NCBI GenBank assembly: GCA_902797405.1
Contig: CADBSP010000100.1
Location: 1 to 6,439, forward strand
DNA from: an uncultured Eubacteriales bacterium
GTDB taxonomy: Bacteria; Bacillota; Clostridia; Peptostreptococcales; Anaerovoracaceae
Length of the DNA: 6,439 bases
Reading direction: 5' to 3'
In this document: piece by piece, positions 5,965 to 6,439 of the stretch
How the letters are laid out: each line of letters starts with the position of its first letter
Numbering within the stretch: position 1 is the first letter of the stretch
Made by a program: the position numbers and the translations under genes
The notes under the pieces: generated by a model
Seen by the model: the letters and a program-made list of their open reading frames with translations, nothing else
Database searches by the model: none
Told to the model about the DNA's origin: nothing

Positions 5965-6439
5965 TACACTAACCATGAAAAAACCATTAACAATGGATAA
6001 GACGGATGAAAAGAAAAAAACAAGCAAAGCCCTGGTCAAACTTCTCGCGAAGATTCTCATCATAGCAATTGTAGCGACGGTTCTCCTGACCGTGGTCGGC
6101 GGACTCTTCATAAGCCACGACAACAATATGTTCCCCGCCGTGGGAGACGGAGACCTGGCCATAACATACAGGCTGGGAGCCTACCGTACAGGAGACATAG
6201 TGGTTTATGAAAATCAAGGAGAGAACCACTTTGGAAGAATCGTAGCAACCGAAGGAGACATCGTGGAAATAAACGAGGATGGACAATACAAGGTAAACGG
6301 TCTGGTACCTTATGAAACCATCTACTTCGAAACCAGACCGGCAGAATCGTTGAATATCACCTATCCCTATACGGTCAAAGAGGGCGAAGTATTCATACTC
6401 AACGACCTTAGAGACAATGACTCCGACTCCCGATCGATA
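5957..6439 (+). CDS. SipA-like inactive signal peptidase I homologue, 3' partial
   Basis: The first 161 residues are visible and the frame is open at the window end. A short Lys-rich cytosolic N-terminus is followed by one membrane helix (about 29-52), then an extracellular S26 signal-peptidase fold: NNMFPAVGDGDL (56-67), YRTGDIVVY (76-84), GRIVATEGD (93-101), VNG (113-115) and NDLRDNDSDSR (149-159). Aligned to signal peptidase I, the catalytic Ser of SMxP is N57 and the general-base Lys of KRIVG is G93. In the GDNRxxSxDSR box, G, N and S are replaced by N149, L151 and D155. It should therefore not cleave peptides by the Ser/Lys mechanism. Streptococcus pyogenes SipA, encoded next to the pilins and needed for pilus polymerisation, likewise lacks the Ser/Lys dyad. 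The overlap with the adhesin supports the same assembly role here. Family is secure; pilus role is inferred from homology and position. Confidence 0.88.
   Translation, partial: MNNTLTMKKPLTMDKTDEKKKTSKALVKLLAKILIIAIVATVLLTVVGGLFISHDNNMFPAVGDGDLAITYRLGAYRTGDIVVYENQGENHFGRIVATEGDIVEINEDGQYKVNGLVPYETIYFETRPAESLNITYPYTVKEGEVFILNDLRDNDSDSRSI

Overview
The window looks like the chromosome of a low-GC Gram-positive bacterium (Bacillota). A clostridial, host-associated anaerobe of the Lachnospiraceae/Anaerovoracaceae kind is my best guess. The evidence is an anaerobe-type FeoB, a sortase-anchored surface protein built from Cna-B, FctA-like and DUF7601-like modules, a GGAGGT ribosome site and a U-tract terminator. 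Genus cannot be read from the sequence.

Layout. (1) Positions 1-1974 hold feoB, the ferrous iron transporter, cut at its 5' end inside the P-loop. (2) Positions 1975-2361 are a 387-base non-coding gap that is unusually structured. It contains four tandem copies of a 19-bp unit (2001-2076), a nested-hairpin intrinsic terminator that closes the feo operon (2084-2136), and then a strikingly regular array of eight TAAC elements spaced exactly 11 bp apart (2237-2324) directly upstream of the next gene. (3) Positions 2362-5964 encode a 1200-residue secreted, wall-anchored adhesin. In order it has a signal peptide, an acidic Lys/Glu-rich stalk, two beta-rich clostridial surface modules, a Cna-B domain split by a large insertion carrying DUF285/BspA-like repeats, an FctA-like domain, a DUF7601-like domain and a C-terminal IPSG sorting signal. 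(4) From 5957 to the window end, overlapping the adhesin by 8 bases, is the 5' part of a SipA-like signal peptidase homologue whose catalytic Ser and Lys are both replaced.

How the genes fit together. feoB and the adhesin belong to separate transcription units. The adhesin and the SipA-like gene are translationally coupled and match the first two genes of a class-B-sortase pilus island (compare cpa-sipA-fctA-srtC2-fctB in Streptococcus pyogenes). The window stops before the expected major pilin and pilin sortase. The adhesin would be the tip or minor pilin and the SipA-like protein an assembly factor.

Most worth a second look: the 11-bp TAAC array (probable operator or activator array for pilus expression), the recognition domain inserted in a Cna-B fold, the loss of isopeptide-forming residues in the two membrane-proximal domains, and the inactive signal peptidase homologue.
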